NCBI GenBank assembly: GCA_015143295.1
Contig: CM026551.1
Coordinates: 45,124,034-45,188,033 of the forward strand
Source of the DNA: Tetracentron sinense
Lineage: Eukaryota > Streptophyta > Magnoliopsida > Trochodendrales > Trochodendraceae
Reading direction: 5' to 3'
DNA length: 64,000 nt
Made by a program: the position numbers and the translations under genes. Positions 1 to 10,913 of the stretch are shown piece after piece (within the stretch, counting starts at the first letter, position 1; every line of letters begins with the position of its first letter). A model generated the notes under the pieces. The model searched no databases and was not told where the DNA came from. It saw only the letters and a program-made list of their open reading frames with translations.

Positions 1-1113
1 ATGAGTGAAATTGGAAATGAAATGGGTTTAATGTTCATGAAATATGTTATGGAAATAAATGAATTGTGTCAAAATGTTAATTATGATTTTTGTGTTAAAT
101 TATGACCTATGTATATGGAATGGTGATTGATATTCGGGTAAGCCAAAACTTAGAAGGAAATCTTCTAAACCGGGAATTCTCCAACCATATGCTATGAGAG
201 AGTATGAAGAGGTTTCAATGGTGGGAGATCTGAACCTAAGGGATGACCTACTCGAATGTCAATTGCGACACTCACGTTCACTTGCATGATAAGTCTTTAA
301 GTCTCATAAGTCCACATGTCACACAAGCATGCATGCATGACACGAGGAAGTACTAGTCCGCGTATGGACATGGTATCTCACAAGAAATATTTCACAAACT
401 CTCAAGTATTAGTCCGTGCATAGACATGGTATTTCATAAGAAATATCTCACAAACTCTCAAGTATTCGCCCTTGCATGGGCATGCATCTCACAAGAACAT
501 GTATCATGTAAGATCAAATCTAAGAGTCTCTCACGCTCACAAGTCAACACGAGTCAAGATGATAGCATGATATGTCTCATATGTTCTTACACACTCTGAT
601 TATACATTTATGAAATAATGATGTTATTAATTATGTTCAAATGATTTCATGTTGTTGGTTAGACTACTTATCCGTTGAGTGTTTTCAATACTCAATCGAC
701 CAGTTATTGTCTGTCGGTAGGTTTAGAGTCGGAGTCGATAACAAAACCTTGGATTGAGGAGGCGTAATGAGAAGATGAAGAAAGTGATCTCTTTACCGAG
801 GAAGTGAGGGACCTCGACCGGTCTCCTTATTATTAGGTTTCATCTTCATTTTAAAGAAATTATAATAGACTCATGTTACTCAAGTTGATGTTTCTTAGCG
901 TTTTATATCTTGTTGGATTTTAGTCATGGTGGATTATGTTCATGTTGGTCAAACTTGTACAAGATGGTTTGGTTTTATATATCGAATTTTTAATATTCTC
1001 ATTTTTGGAGACTCGTGTTTGGTATGCGTTGTACGTCATGAGATTTAAGGAGGTTTAAGAATGTGATGGCCCAAGGCCCCATTATGACCAAGGTAGAGTT
1101 TGGGATCATTACA
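1..1113 (+). mobile_element. Gypsy LTR retrotransposon, 3' part of 5' LTR
   Basis: Positions 1-1113 run collinear with 3680-4785 (shared stretches include the start of each copy, the tandem 'caagaaatat' segments near 360-450 and 4040-4130, and the TCATTACA end). The copy ends at ATTACA and is followed by a primer-binding-like site, so it is a 5' LTR whose first roughly 0.9 kb lies left of the window. Family assignment to Ty3/Gypsy rests on the integrase remnant at 2396-2737. Divergence from the 3' copy is visible but modest. The true left end and target duplication cannot be seen. Confidence 0.85.
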
Positions 1114-1117
1114 GAGG

Positions 1118-1129
1118 TAGTATCAAAGC
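1118..1129 (+). other. Primer-binding site of the Gypsy element (degenerate)
   Basis: TAGTATCAAAGC lies five bases after the LTR end. It differs at two positions from TGGTATCAGAGC, the tRNA-Met-complementary site common in plant LTR elements. It marks the start of the internal region. Confidence 0.65.
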
Positions 1130-1499
1130 ACAAGGCATTAGAGTCCTTAGGGCTAGGAAGATGTCGACCTTAGGAGACAACATCGAGATAAAAGAATTAG
1201 GAATTTGAGTTAGACCTAGGCTTAAGTGTCTTGTATGAGATTACTTATAAAGTGAGTCGTTTTACTATAAGGACCCAGAATTTTAGTATAATAAAATTAT
1301 GAGTTTAAGAGTCCTTAACTGCAATTAATTAGTTAAGTGTTTGATAATTTTGTAGAAAGTGGGTTTTGTTCAGGACTGAAGTGTACTGATAAAACTTCAG
1401 TGTTTTTCCTCGAAAATGGCACATAGCATGCTGGTCGGCTATCGAAATAATAATCCATCATGCTGTTTCCGTCACGCATCGATTCGCGTTGCCGCAATG

Positions 1500-2240
1500 T
1501 GATCGGTGTCCAAAATCCCAAGAAATACGTTGAATCGGACATTTTTTCGGTCCTCCATATTTTCAGCCGATTGAAATGGAAATCTGTGAAATCCACAAAC
1601 AGTGTGTCGGTTGACCCTTTGGGCGACTATCTATCGTCTCGGACGCTAATCATCTCAAACGAAGAAATTACAGCGTGTTTTGTGTCCAAAATCAGAAAAT
1701 TTGTGGGTTTTGCAGTTTTCTTTCGGACTTACTTTTTACTGTCAAAACTCAACATTTTTCTCCAAAATTTTTATAGCAGGTGTTAGACTGACCTAAGTTC
1801 GGTCAACTAAATTTTCCTCAAATTCAGAGGTCGTTCAGTGGGTTTTCGAAAGTCATATTCACGGAAAAATCAAGAAAACAGGAAATTTACAGATTTCTGA
1901 AGTTTCGTTGGAACTCCATATTTGTTGGGGATTCTAATAGAAATCCATGAAACTTATACCACTGCATATCGGTAGACCCTGTGGTCAACTGTCTATCGTT
2001 TCGGCTGTTCATCATCTCATATGAAGAAACGACATCATGTTTTGTGCCTGAAATCAGGAAATTAGTAGGTTTTGCAGTTTTCTCCCGGATTTACTTTTTA
2101 CCATCAAAACTCAAAATTTTTCCCCAAAATTTTTACGAGTTTCAAACTACCCTAAGTTAGGTCACCTAAATTTTCATCAAAATCAGACTTCATGTAGTAG
2201 GGTTTCGAAGGCCGTAAGTGCGGAAAAATCAGAAATCGGT
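1500..2240 (+). repeat. Two-copy direct repeat (about 362 bp) in the Gypsy internal region
   Basis: The motif CTATCG followed by a CATCTC block, a 'gttttgcagtttt' block and a 'cccaaaatttttac'-like block occurs near 1631-1780 and again near 1993-2140, a spacing of 362 bp. The repeats occupy most of the stretch between primer site and integrase remnant where gag and protease should be, so the normal coding region is missing. A TATA-like CCTATATATATGG stands at about 2320. Confidence 0.6.
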
Positions 2241-2395
2241 AAAAAAATAAATGTGGTCAAACCGCCATGTAGGCGACCCATGTGATAAGCACATGGCCTT
2301 GCCACGTAGGCAAGGGCATTGCCTATATATATGGGAGTTAAATCCCCTCATTTGTTCTCACGAAACAGTGTGCGGAAGGTCTGCCCCACCCATTG

Positions 2396-2737
2396 GGTCC
2401 TTTTGAGATCACTAAGATCACTATTAGAGTTGGGGAAGTTGCTTACCGGGTCACCTTGTCACCCTATATGGCGAGTGTGCATCATGTCTTCCACATCTCT
2501 ATGTTAAGGAAGTATATTTCGGATCCTTCTCATGTCATCAACCTCGAACCGTTGGAAGTCTAAAAAGATTTGCCTCTAGTTGAGCAACAGACTCAAATCT
2601 TGGAGTGGAAAGAGCAAGTCTTGCGCACGAAGGTCATCTCCCTTGTGCTCTTGCAATGGTAGCATCACTATAGGGAGGAAGCTACATGGGAGAGAGAGGC
2701 CGAAGTCCGCGAAAAGTACCCACATTTGTTTGAATAA
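2396..2737 (+). pseudogene. Gypsy pol remnant, C-terminal end of integrase
   Basis: One frame reads GPFEITKI..VGEVAYRV..SVHHVFHISMLRKY, then a DPSHV motif, an EPLEV block, a WKEQVLRTK block and EATWEREAEVREKYPHLF before TAA at 2735. This order is typical of the C-terminal tail of plant Ty3/Gypsy integrases of the Tekay/Del chromovirus type, which follows the catalytic core. Two in-frame stops (TAA 2561, TAG 2660) make it dead. RT, RNase H and the integrase core are absent upstream, so the element is internally deleted. Lineage within Gypsy is inferred from this tail only. Confidence 0.85.
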
Positions 2738-2744
2738 GGTATGT

Positions 2745-2783
2745 AAATTTTGAGGACAAAATTCTCATAAGGGGCCGAGGAAG
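2745..2783 (+). other. Polypurine tract region before the 3' LTR
   Basis: The sequence TTTTGAGGACAAAATTCTC followed by AAGGGGCCGAGGAAG directly after the pol stop matches the usual junction in chromovirus-type Gypsy elements. A new LTR is expected to start at about 2784 (TAGAGACTC, probably a mutated TGAGACTC). Confidence 0.7.
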
Positions 2784-4785
2784 TAGAGACTCAAACTTTC
2801 TTTCACACCATTAATACAATTAATAAGGGTAGATTAGTCTTTTGTTATGTTATTATGCATGTGTTAATTATGGCTAAGTGGTGTGGTGTGTTTAAAATGC
2901 TTAAGCGAATAAAAAGTCAAAAAACTAAGCATGCGATCGATCATAGGGGACCTACGATCGATCGTACTCAATCGAAAATCTGGAAACAAATTCGGTGTGA
3001 TATGCGACCAATCATCATATGTGTGATTGATCACACTGAAGAACTACGATCGATCATAATTTTCAAGCGATCGATTGCAGTCGCGCACAAGAATTTTTAA
3101 AAAGTACTGAATTTGGGGTTTTTAACCCCTAGGCTATAAATAGAGGTTCTATTTCGAGGGTTTTAGGGTTCTAACTTTTATAAACCTAATTTGACAAAAA
3201 GAGGAGAGAAAATCAAGAGTTTTTCAAGGGAGATTTCTTGGAGAGGAAGGAGATTACTTGGAGGAGTGAGATTTGAAGTTTAGAGATCACACCAAAGCTT
3301 CCTTGGAGCATTTTGGATCGAAGGGAACAATCCCTAAGGTCGATATGCCTTCGAACTTAACCCTATTATGTAATCTTTATGCTCAAGTATGTTTGATTAA
3401 GAGTTTTCTTGCATGATTTTCATGGAAATTGATATATAATTATGAATTAGGGTTTTTACTCATAAAATGAGGATTTTGGCATGTATTTAAAATGTTGGAA
3501 AATGATAGTTTAAGCTTATTGGTTTGTTAATTGATGAATTGTTGGAAATGGTGGAAGTGAAATGATGATGGATGGAGTTTGAATGAATGATTATGAGATT
3601 TGAATAAATGTCTATATTAATGTATGCTTTGAATGGAGAATGAGTTATATGAAATGGAGGAAGAGTGTTTTTATGGATGAGTGGAAATGAAATGTGTTTA
3701 ATGTTCATGAAATGTGTTATGAAAATGATTGAATTATGTCAAAATGTTAATTATGATTCTTGTGTTAAAATATGCTCTATGTATATGGAATGATGATCGA
3801 TATTTGGGTAAGCCAAAACTTAGAGGGAAGTATTCTGAACTTGAAATTCTCTAACTATATGGTATGAGACAGTATGGTGGAGTTTCCATGGTGAGAGATC
3901 GAAACCTAAGGGATGACCTACTCCAATGTCAATTACGACATTCAAGCACACGTTCACTTGCATGATAAGTCTTTAAGTCTCATAAGTGCACATGTCACAC
4001 AAGCATGCATGCATGACACAAGGAAGTATTAGTCCACGCATGGTCATGATATCTCACAAGAAATATCTCACAAGCTCTCAAGTATTAGTCCACGCATGGA
4101 CATGGTATCTCATAAGAAATATTTTGCAAGCTCTCAAGTATTCGCCCTCGAATGGGCATTCATCTCATAAGAACATGCATCATGTAAGATCAAGTCTAAG
4201 AGTCTCTCACACTCACAAGTCAACACGAGTCAAGATGATAGCATGATATGTCTTATATGTACTTACGTACTCTGATTATACGTTTATGAAATAGTTATGT
4301 TATTGATTATGTTCAAATGATATCGTGTTGTTGGTTAGACTGCTTATCCACTGAGTGTTTTCAATACTCAGTTAACCTATTATTGTCGGCAGGTTTAGAG
4401 TCGAAGTCGTTAGAAGAACCTTAGATTGAAGAGGCGTATGGAGAAGAGGAAGAAGGTGATCTCTTCACCGAGGAAGTGAGGGACCTCGACCGGTCTCCTT
4501 ATTATTAGGTTTCATCTTCATTTTAAAGAAATTATAATAGACTCATGTTACTCAAGTTGATGTTTCTTAGCGTTTTATATCTTGTTGGATTTTAGTCATG
4601 GTGGATTATGTTCATGTTGGTCAGACTTGTACAAGATGGTTTGGTTTTATATATCGAATTTTTAATATTCTCATTTTTGGAGATTCGTGTTTGGTATGCA
4701 TTGTATGTCATGGGATTTAGTCAGGTTTAAGAATGTGACGGCCCAAGGCCCCATTATGACCAAGGTGGGGTTTGGGGTCATTACA
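2784..4785 (+). mobile_element. Gypsy element, complete 3' LTR (about 2.0 kb)
   Basis: Bounded by the polypurine tract and the TCATTACA end at 4785. It is collinear with 1-1113 over its last 1.1 kb. Its first 300 bp carry several ATCGATC-type palindromes (2935-3075), followed by a TATA box at 3135. Related LTRs occur at 36175-38084 (+) and 62372-64000 (-). Short ORFs inside are not coding. Confidence 0.82.
3135..3142 (+). promoter_or_regulatory. LTR TATA box
   Basis: TATAAATA sits in GGCTATAAATAGAGG, after a run of ATCGATC palindromes, the usual U3/R arrangement. The related LTR has TATAAATA at 36507 in an almost identical context (TTTTTAACCC upstream). Confidence 0.7.
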
Positions 4786-5270
4786 AATTTAATGTTCAAG
4801 GGGGTGTTTACTTGCCTCACCTTGAAATTTTGGGTTTCAAGAAGATGGAGACCCCTAAATGAATTTACTTCACGAAATCAACTTCCCTTTGGCGAGAACT
4901 CCTTCCCTTGAGCATTGAATATCCTTCTTCAAGCTTTGATCCAAGCTCCCAAACCCTAGCCTCCTCTTTACCCACCTTTCAAAGTTTTCTCTCTAATTTA
5001 GGTTTTCTAAAATAATGAGAGATTAGTTTATCATTAGCTATTTATACCAAAACCCCTTATTATGTTGTTATCCAAATACCCTTACTAATTATGTTTGGTT
5101 ATAAGCCTAGATTAACCCCTTAAGTGTTTTATACTACTCTTTAATTATTCCACCAAAAGTTATTAAATTCTCATGGCCAAACAACACACTAAAATATTAC
5201 TAAAATACCCTTGACTAGGAAATTATGAACATACCTGTAGTATTTAAATCAGAAATTCAGAATCGCTAAA
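4786..5270 (-). mobile_element. LTR-like fragment on the minus strand
   Basis: Read on the minus strand this contains GGTATAAATAGC (TATA box at 5041-5048), then an A/G-rich leader-like stretch, as in plant LTR R-U5 regions. It abuts the end of the Gypsy 3' LTR. I found no second copy in the window and no termini, so the family is unknown. Confidence 0.4.
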
Positions 5271-5279
5271 GATAACATG

Positions 5280-5640
5280 CATGTTGGGTGGTACACGCGC
5301 TCCTCCCAAGTTGGCCACTGGTCTTCTTTGACATCTATTAACCATGGTTAAGATTCACTCATCCCTAGGGTTATATAATATAATATTGGTTTTTAGGTTT
5401 TATCACACTCCTAGTTAAATGCCTTCCCACGTGTCATGTAGTGTGGTGCTCGAGTATAGCACTTCAGGCATATGTCAAGAGAAAATCCATTGCTATGGAT
5501 GGGAAGGTACTGATTAACTAAGGGTAATAGTATACATGCACACGTTTCGTTGGGTGGTAAGCGTATCCCTCCCCAGCTCACCTAGTGTTCTCTTTAATAC
5601 CATTAACTATCGTGTCTCTTTGTGTTAGTTTGTATAGAAT
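5280..5640. repeat. MITE-derived sequence (AACCATGGTTAAGATTCACTCA family)
   Basis: Contains AACCATGGTTAAGATTCACT at about 5341 and two copies of a GTTGGGTGGTA block (about 5285 and 5550), each followed by a 'ctcctcc'/'cctcccc' block. The same module forms both arms of the foldback elements at 45447-45758 and 50620-50882, but here only left arms are seen. The solo LTR at 5645 begins right after it, and a right-arm-like segment (GGTTAAGATTTACTCA at 8474) lies beyond the LTR, so the LTR may have split this repeat. Confidence 0.45.
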
Positions 5641-5644
5641 ATAA

Positions 5645-8323
5645 TGTAAGCACGGGTTTCGGGAACCCTTGGGTTAATCTCTTCACGGGATATATAGTCG
5701 CCACCTATTCATTCAGAAGGGATAAGTCATCGGGAGCTGGATAAGGTCTTGGTATGCGATTTGAGATTAGAGTAAAGGTGTTAGGCACCTCGAGGCTTCC
5801 GTTTTACAACAGTTCCCTACTCCCTAGGTTTAAGCTAATTAAAGTCAATGTTTGTTAAAATGTCTGATTGTTTAAGTTAACACTAATCCAAGAAAATAAA
5901 GCTAACTAGGGTCGAACCTGGGTTGGGTTGCCTACGTACTCAAAAGGGTGAGATCAGACCGAGCGTAGTTCTGGTACGTGAGCCTGTGCCGAGGCGAGGG
6001 TTGTGTATGTGTGCACCAAGGGTGGTTAACTGGGCTAGTCCGGTAGACTAGGGTTTGGTTGACCGAGGTTGGTCAAGTACATGGTTCAAGCTTGGTAGGA
6101 TTAGGGGTAGTCCGGTAGACTAGGGTTTGGGCCCTGTAGACCCAAAGAGAAGTCCAGTAGGCTAAGGCCGAGTTTGAACAGGGTTAAGATTGCTAATTGG
6201 GGTTAGGTCTAACTAACCATGATTAGGATTACTAATCACAGTTAAAGGGAGGTATGATCAAGCTTGGTAGGCTAAGATGAGGCCCGGTAGGTCGAGGATA
6301 AGTCCGGTAGACTAGATTTTAGGCCTGATAGGTCAAAATCGAAAGTAACTGCAGTTAGGGTTGCTAATTGGGGTTAAGGGTGGTCTAACCATGGTTAGGG
6401 TTGCTAACTAGGGTTGAAAAGGGTCCAAGGTCAGATTTATGGTCCAATTGAGAATTTTTGTGAATTTTCTAGACTTTACCAAGGTTAAATGGGCTTAACC
6501 ATGGTTAAGGAAGGTATTAACCATGGCTAAGCTGATTTAACCATAGTTAGGAATACACTTGAGTCCAGTTTACTCATTTATGCAATTTTAGATTATTTTG
6601 GATTTTTAGAAAATTTCCAGGATTTTTACCTCATGGTTAGGTCAGTTAACCATGGTTAAAATCTAACCGGTATTGGGTTAACCACTGGTTAAGGCTAAGG
6701 ATAGTCTGAAATAGGTCTAGGGGGCTAGGCAGGGCCTAGAGTGGTCTCCTACCAGACCTGGGCCCTTGCAAGAAGTCCAAAATTTGAAAACTTAATAATG
6801 GCGGTAATCAAATACCGTCATTAAAATAGTATTTTAACCATGGTTTGCGCGCATTTAACTTGGGTTAGGGGCTAACCCAGAGGGTTCTGAACCCATGAGT
6901 TTGAAGAGGAGACTCCAGGGAAGAGAATGAGCCTGAGGTGGGCCCCACAGTGAGCCAAAGTTGTTGCACATAAAATGATAGAATGATGGTACTGATAGTG
7001 TTTGTTTTCTTGGTTTTTAACCATGGTTAAGCTTAACCCATGAAACTGGAAGGACCAGGTTAGATTCAGGAGAGGTAGAAGAGTTCAACCCAGGCCCTGG
7101 ATAGGGACCAGGACCCTCCCAAAAGGGTTTAAATAGACTGCAATATAAACTGACAGGAATGGCGGTACTGAGTTTACCGCCATTCCTGGGTTTGGTTAAA
7201 TCCAGGGTTGTGCCCACGGGGGCTGTGCTCTAGTGCTACCCGGGGTCCCCTCATGAACTGAGGGACCCCCAGAGGGTCTGGTGAGGGTCTGAGAGGCTCA
7301 GGGGAGGGCTTGTACCTGTAGGGGTTCCCTACACCTATGAAGAAGGTGGGGGAGTCCCCTGTCTCGGGTTTGAACTATAATCAACAAAAGAATGCAATTA
7401 AAGTCCACTAGAAATGACCAGGGGCTTACAATGTAAGCAAAAGAAAATAAAAAAAGAGGGGTAGGGAATGCCCTACCCTTTTGCTCTGTTTCTTGCCGAA
7501 TGGTGGTGTTGTGACCGTGGTGGTGCACACTGTGGTGGTGTTGTTCAATTGAAGAGGGGGGAGCTGGGACTCTCCTGGGTGTTCAGGAGAATGTCTACAG
7601 GGGTTTTTGGATGAGGGGAGGGCCTTAGTGAAGCAGCAGGGGTTCCACTGGAGGTTTTTCAGATCACTCTACGGTTGTGGAGGGGTGATTTTTATAGAAG
7701 AGCTCCAGGGGACACCCTGGGCATTTAGTGGAAGGTCTCTAAGCTGGTTGGACCTGGTGGGGGTTGTGTGAGGGAGGTGAGGTGCTGGTAGAGTGTGCAG
7801 GAAGGTGCGCATGGTTTGCAAACTGAAACTCAGATAATGGCAGTAGATGATCTACCGCCATTGCCAAACCAGGCTCAATTCAATCTGAGATCTATTTAAA
7901 TTCGGGCCTAACCCATGCATACCTAGGTCTTGGGGGTTTGGCTTTAGGGTTTTTGGGCCTCATGGGCCCAGGCTACAAGTTCAGGCCCTAGGGGCCGTGG
8001 TCTTAGGGTTTAAGCCCTAAGGGCTCTAGGGCTAGGCTAGAGCTACGGTTTAGGGTTACCTAGTGTCAGGGTTTGGTACTAGGGTTGTCCTACGGTTTGA
8101 TTTAGGGTTTCACTAGGGTTAGTTCCTAGGGTCTAACTAGGGTTTAACTAGGGCTTACCTAGGGTTAGGAAGTTAACCTAGGGTTTGTTTAGGGTTGAGT
8201 CCTAGGGTTTAGCTAGGGTTTCACTAGGGCTTGTCTAGGGTTTAAGGGGACTTGGCTGGGGGTAACCATGGTCAAAAGACCTTAACCATGGTTAGACAGG
8301 GGTGTAAAAATTGGGTGCTTACA
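5645..8323 (-). mobile_element. Solo LTR, Tat/Ogre-type Gypsy (minus strand)
   Basis: On the minus strand the unit starts TGTAAGCACCCAATTTTTAC and ends CCCGAAACCCGTGCTTACA, giving nine-base terminal inverted repeats TGTAAGCAC/GTGCTTACA. The five flanking bases are TATAA (5640-5644) and TATAG (8324-8328), a one-mismatch target duplication. No internal domain or second LTR lies next to it, so it is a solo LTR. A truncated second copy is at 31852-33975 (+). The termini resemble those I know for Tat/Ogre elements; that lineage is inferred. Internal ORFs are incidental. Confidence 0.82.
7900..8270 (+). repeat. Degenerate telomere-like (T/C)TAGGGTT region inside the solo LTR
   Basis: About 370 bp made largely of irregular CTAGGGTT, TTTAGGGTT and CCTAGGG words. 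The reverse-oriented counterpart is at 31910-32160 in the second LTR copy. Because both copies carry it in the same LTR position, it is part of the LTR and not an interstitial telomere. Plant telomeres use TTTAGGG; here the words are irregular. Confidence 0.7.
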
Positions 8324-8334
8324 TATAGTTTTTC

Positions 8335-8480
8335 TCAAAATTTTAGGGGGGGCTTAGATCCCCCGTTCCCAGGCTCTGCCCCTCTCCGGACTATTAGTAG
8401 TATAGTAAAAAAAAAAAAAAAATCAAAATTTCATGGGGCTTTAGCCCCCTGACCCCCATGTGGCTCCGCCCCCGGTTAAG
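8335..8480. repeat. hAT-like repeat terminus (CCCATGTGGCTCCGCCCC type)
   Basis: An A-tract at 8407-8422 is followed by 'gggctttagccccctgacccccatgtggctccgccccc'-like sequence. This resembles the right end of a plant repeat family with AGGGGC termini, seen complete with target duplication at 51588-51913. No matching left end was found, so it is treated as a fragment. Confidence 0.4.
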
Positions 8481-8652
8481 ATTTACTCACCCTAAGTCTG
8501 AAAAAATATATTATTTTTTAACAACATGAGTGAGTGAATCATAACAAAGGTGCCCCCCTTGGTAATCTATAGGTTGTAGGAGGGCCACTCACCCAGTGGA
8601 ATTAATAAGCTTTTAAAAGAGTATCTTTTAGGCCATTGTCAGTTTGCACATT

Positions 8653-8826
8653 TCACATCAGGGCTTTGTCCCAGTGGTAGTGTATCCCCAGTTTTGGGGG
8701 AGGTATCGGTTTTCCATTCCCAAGAGGGTGGGAGTTTGTATATACTCTCCACCCACCCACTAACTACATAGACACTAACACCTAACCGGAGTTGCGGCCT
8801 AAACGTATATCTCAAACCAAAAAAAA
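8653..8826 (+). mobile_element. SINE (tRNA-type) with 12-bp target duplication
   Basis: The unit starts with GCTTTGTCCCAGTGGTAGTG (A-box-like), has a degenerate B-box region near 8710-8730 and ends in an A-rich tail. It is flanked by AGTTTGCACATT at 8641-8652 and 8827-8838, a perfect 12-bp duplication. About 174 bp. Pol III boxes are weak, so the promoter is probably decayed. Confidence 0.82.
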
Positions 8827-8838
8827 AGTTTGCACATT

Positions 8839-9740
8839 GAAGATATTCTGCTCTTCAATAAAACATAGCAAGCCAAACAACAAGCTATTTTGATTGGAGG
8901 TCCGTTAATGAAAATAAATTGTAATTGTAACCAAACACCCCATTTCTCCTTTTTCCATATCTACTCTTAGTTGCAATAATTGAATTCATGGTAATTGGCA
9001 TTTATAAAGGTATCGAATTCAAATCATGAAAGGATAGATTGGTCATTGAAAAGATGGTATTATTGTCCACCTCTCATAATGACAGTCCGTGGTGGTAGTT
9101 TAAAGTCGATTGCCCCTGCCCCTTCCATGTGCACCTCAAAAGCACAGCGTCAGACACAAGTTCAAGTGTGATTGCACTCAACAGGCTAATCAATTGCAAG
9201 GCCGTGCAAGTGGCAGTGTGATCGTTCATGGAGAGCATCAGGCGGACATGGCCTATTTGAGAGAATCTGGTGGCCATAATCGATTGTGAGGCCATAAAGA
9301 GCATCAAGTAGCCGGAGAACACCAAAGGAAGATGAGAGAATCAGGTGAGTGGTCGCCTGCACAGCACTTCGAGGTAGGGGTGTGAATGACTCAGGCTTCT
9401 CAGATCTTCCACTTCATCTTCCTCTTCTTCCTTTTATTTCCTCTCTTGCCTTTCGCACCATCCATCTTTGCCTTTCGCACCATCCTCCTATTCTCTCTGG
9501 TGATTCTTGCTTATTTATAGGCATTTTGAGTCATCATGACTTGTATAGTCATGATGAGGTCACCTGTCAGACAACACTCAAGTGAGCCAGCACATAGCCC
9601 AAGTGGGCTTATGTCGGCTAAATTGTTAGAATTTGTGAGCATGAGAAATCCCTATTTTACCCCTCCTTTTTACTCATTTTTACGAATTTTATCCGTTACA
9701 GATACCATATATAATCCCTTCTTTCCATAGTCTCTTGGAT
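8839..9740. other. Unassigned intergenic stretch
   Basis: No repeat terminus recognised. On the minus strand 9330-9070 has an 83-codon ATG-initiated frame, and a different minus frame over the same bases reads FGVLRLLDALYGLTIDYG and later EVHMEGAGAIDFKLPPRTV, which look protein-like but contain stops between them. It could be a decayed gene fragment; I do not recognise it. A short perfect hairpin (TCATCATGAC / GTCATGATGA) is at 9532-9558. Confidence 0.3.
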
Positions 9741-9751
9741 CCATAGGGACC

Positions 9752-10090
9752 ATGGGGATGCATTTGATGGTACTGGCCAAGCTCAACCTTCTCGCCGCGG
9801 GCACCCGCCCCAGTCGGTTGGATACCGCCTTGGTGTGGCCGTTTATGCTCAAACTTCCATTAATTAGCAGATACATGCGTCGAGTCTACACCAATGTCGT
9901 CGTCACTTCGAGCCTCTTCTTGTATCGATTGAGCCAAATAGTTTTCGAAGGTGAATCAAGTATTGGTAATGCCCGTCGATGGGAGAGAGCCTTCCGGTTA
10001 GTCCGTGAGAGGTCGACACACACCCGATGGACTCCGACGACAGAATCCGATGAGGATAGCCTGCATTCCCTCTCCATACTTTCACTTTAG
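9752..10090 (+). CDS. Unrecognised 112-codon ORF, doubtful
   Basis: ATG at 9752 to TAG at 10088 gives 112 residues. It starts with a hydrophobic stretch (MVLAKLNLLAAG), has a second one (VVVTSSLFLYRL near residues 48-60) and ends in a charged, serine-rich tail. Base composition here is more GC-rich and balanced than the flanks, which is why it is listed. The same interval also has two minus-strand frames of 63 codons, so openness on its own is weak evidence. No promoter, intron signal or known domain was recognised. It may be chance or a captured fragment. Confidence 0.15.
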   Translation: MGMHLMVLAKLNLLAAGTRPSRLDTALVWPFMLKLPLISRYMRRVYTNVVVTSSLFLYRLSQIVFEGESSIGNARRWERAFRLVRERSTHTRWTPTTESDEDSLHSLSILSL

Positions 10091-10570
10091 GCATATCTCC
10101 TTGTGCAATTAATACAAAGGTGTGTGTCTCGATGATTGCTGTTATATTTTAGGCTTATTGCTATATGGTAGGCATTGGAACATGGTTATCATGAGTTTCA
10201 TCACAGTTCTTCAATTTCTTTATGAAATTCCTAAAACAATAATTCAGTAGTTATTTCAACATCAAAATTGGACAATATCAATTATTACTGATGATAGTAA
10301 CAACAATAAAGTGATTAATAATAGGAGGCATCAAAGGTCCCTCTGAGTGCAAAGTTGCAACACACCAACAGAAGTGATAAACATTTCTAAAAAAAATCTA
10401 GGGTCCTCCCTCTCGGTCAGACCCAAAGAATGGTCTACTATCATTAAGGACCGGCCGACCACTTCGTCGGTTGAAGATAAGAGAATTCATTACTGTAGAT
10501 CGGCCACTTTTTGGTGTATAGCATGCTTTTGCAACTCAAATTATTTCATCGCTTGGAAGAATGCGATCAT

Positions 10571-10750
10571 ACACCCCGCCCTCTTACGCTAGTGGTTGGG
10601 GTGTGGCCTCCAGATGTGGGAGGTCAGGGGATCGAATCCGGGTATGAGTTGCAAGAACTCTCTTACCCAATGCTAACCCCTAACAGCCTAACCGATTCAA
10701 GATTACTAACGTAGGTACATGATGATAATTCGAGCAAAACAAAAAAAAAA
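10571..10750 (+). mobile_element. SINE (tRNA-type) with 8-bp target duplication
   Basis: Has an A-box-like ACGCTAGTGGTTGGGG (about 10588) and a good B box GGGGATCGAATCCGGG (about 10627), spaced as in tRNA-derived SINEs, and ends in a C-interrupted A tail at 10736-10750. GCGATCAT flanks it at 10563-10570 and 10751-10758. Confidence 0.85.
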
Positions 10751-10913
10751 GCGATCATTGAATTGAGTCATTTTGGGGTGGGATTGAAATATCTCCAGGG
10801 TGGGTCCATTTCCCTCCCCTATTTAACCCCCAAAAAAAAAAAATCCACTCCTAAATAAGCATTTGGAGAAAAGATCTTTAGGAGTAGAGAGATTATATTT
10901 TAGGACTTTGCTA

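Noticed and set aside
1460..1786. 108-codon plus-strand ORF and the overlapping minus ORF at 1333-1596
   Set aside because: Both lie in the non-coding tandem repeat of the Gypsy internal region; the second repeat copy does not keep either frame.
7900..8270. Interstitial telomere repeat
   Set aside because: Words are irregular CTAGGGTT and TTTAGGGTT, and the same block is present in the second copy of the LTR, so it belongs to the LTR.
10571..10750. Functional tRNA gene
   Set aside because: A and B boxes are present, but no cloverleaf was recognised, and the A tail and target duplication show a SINE.
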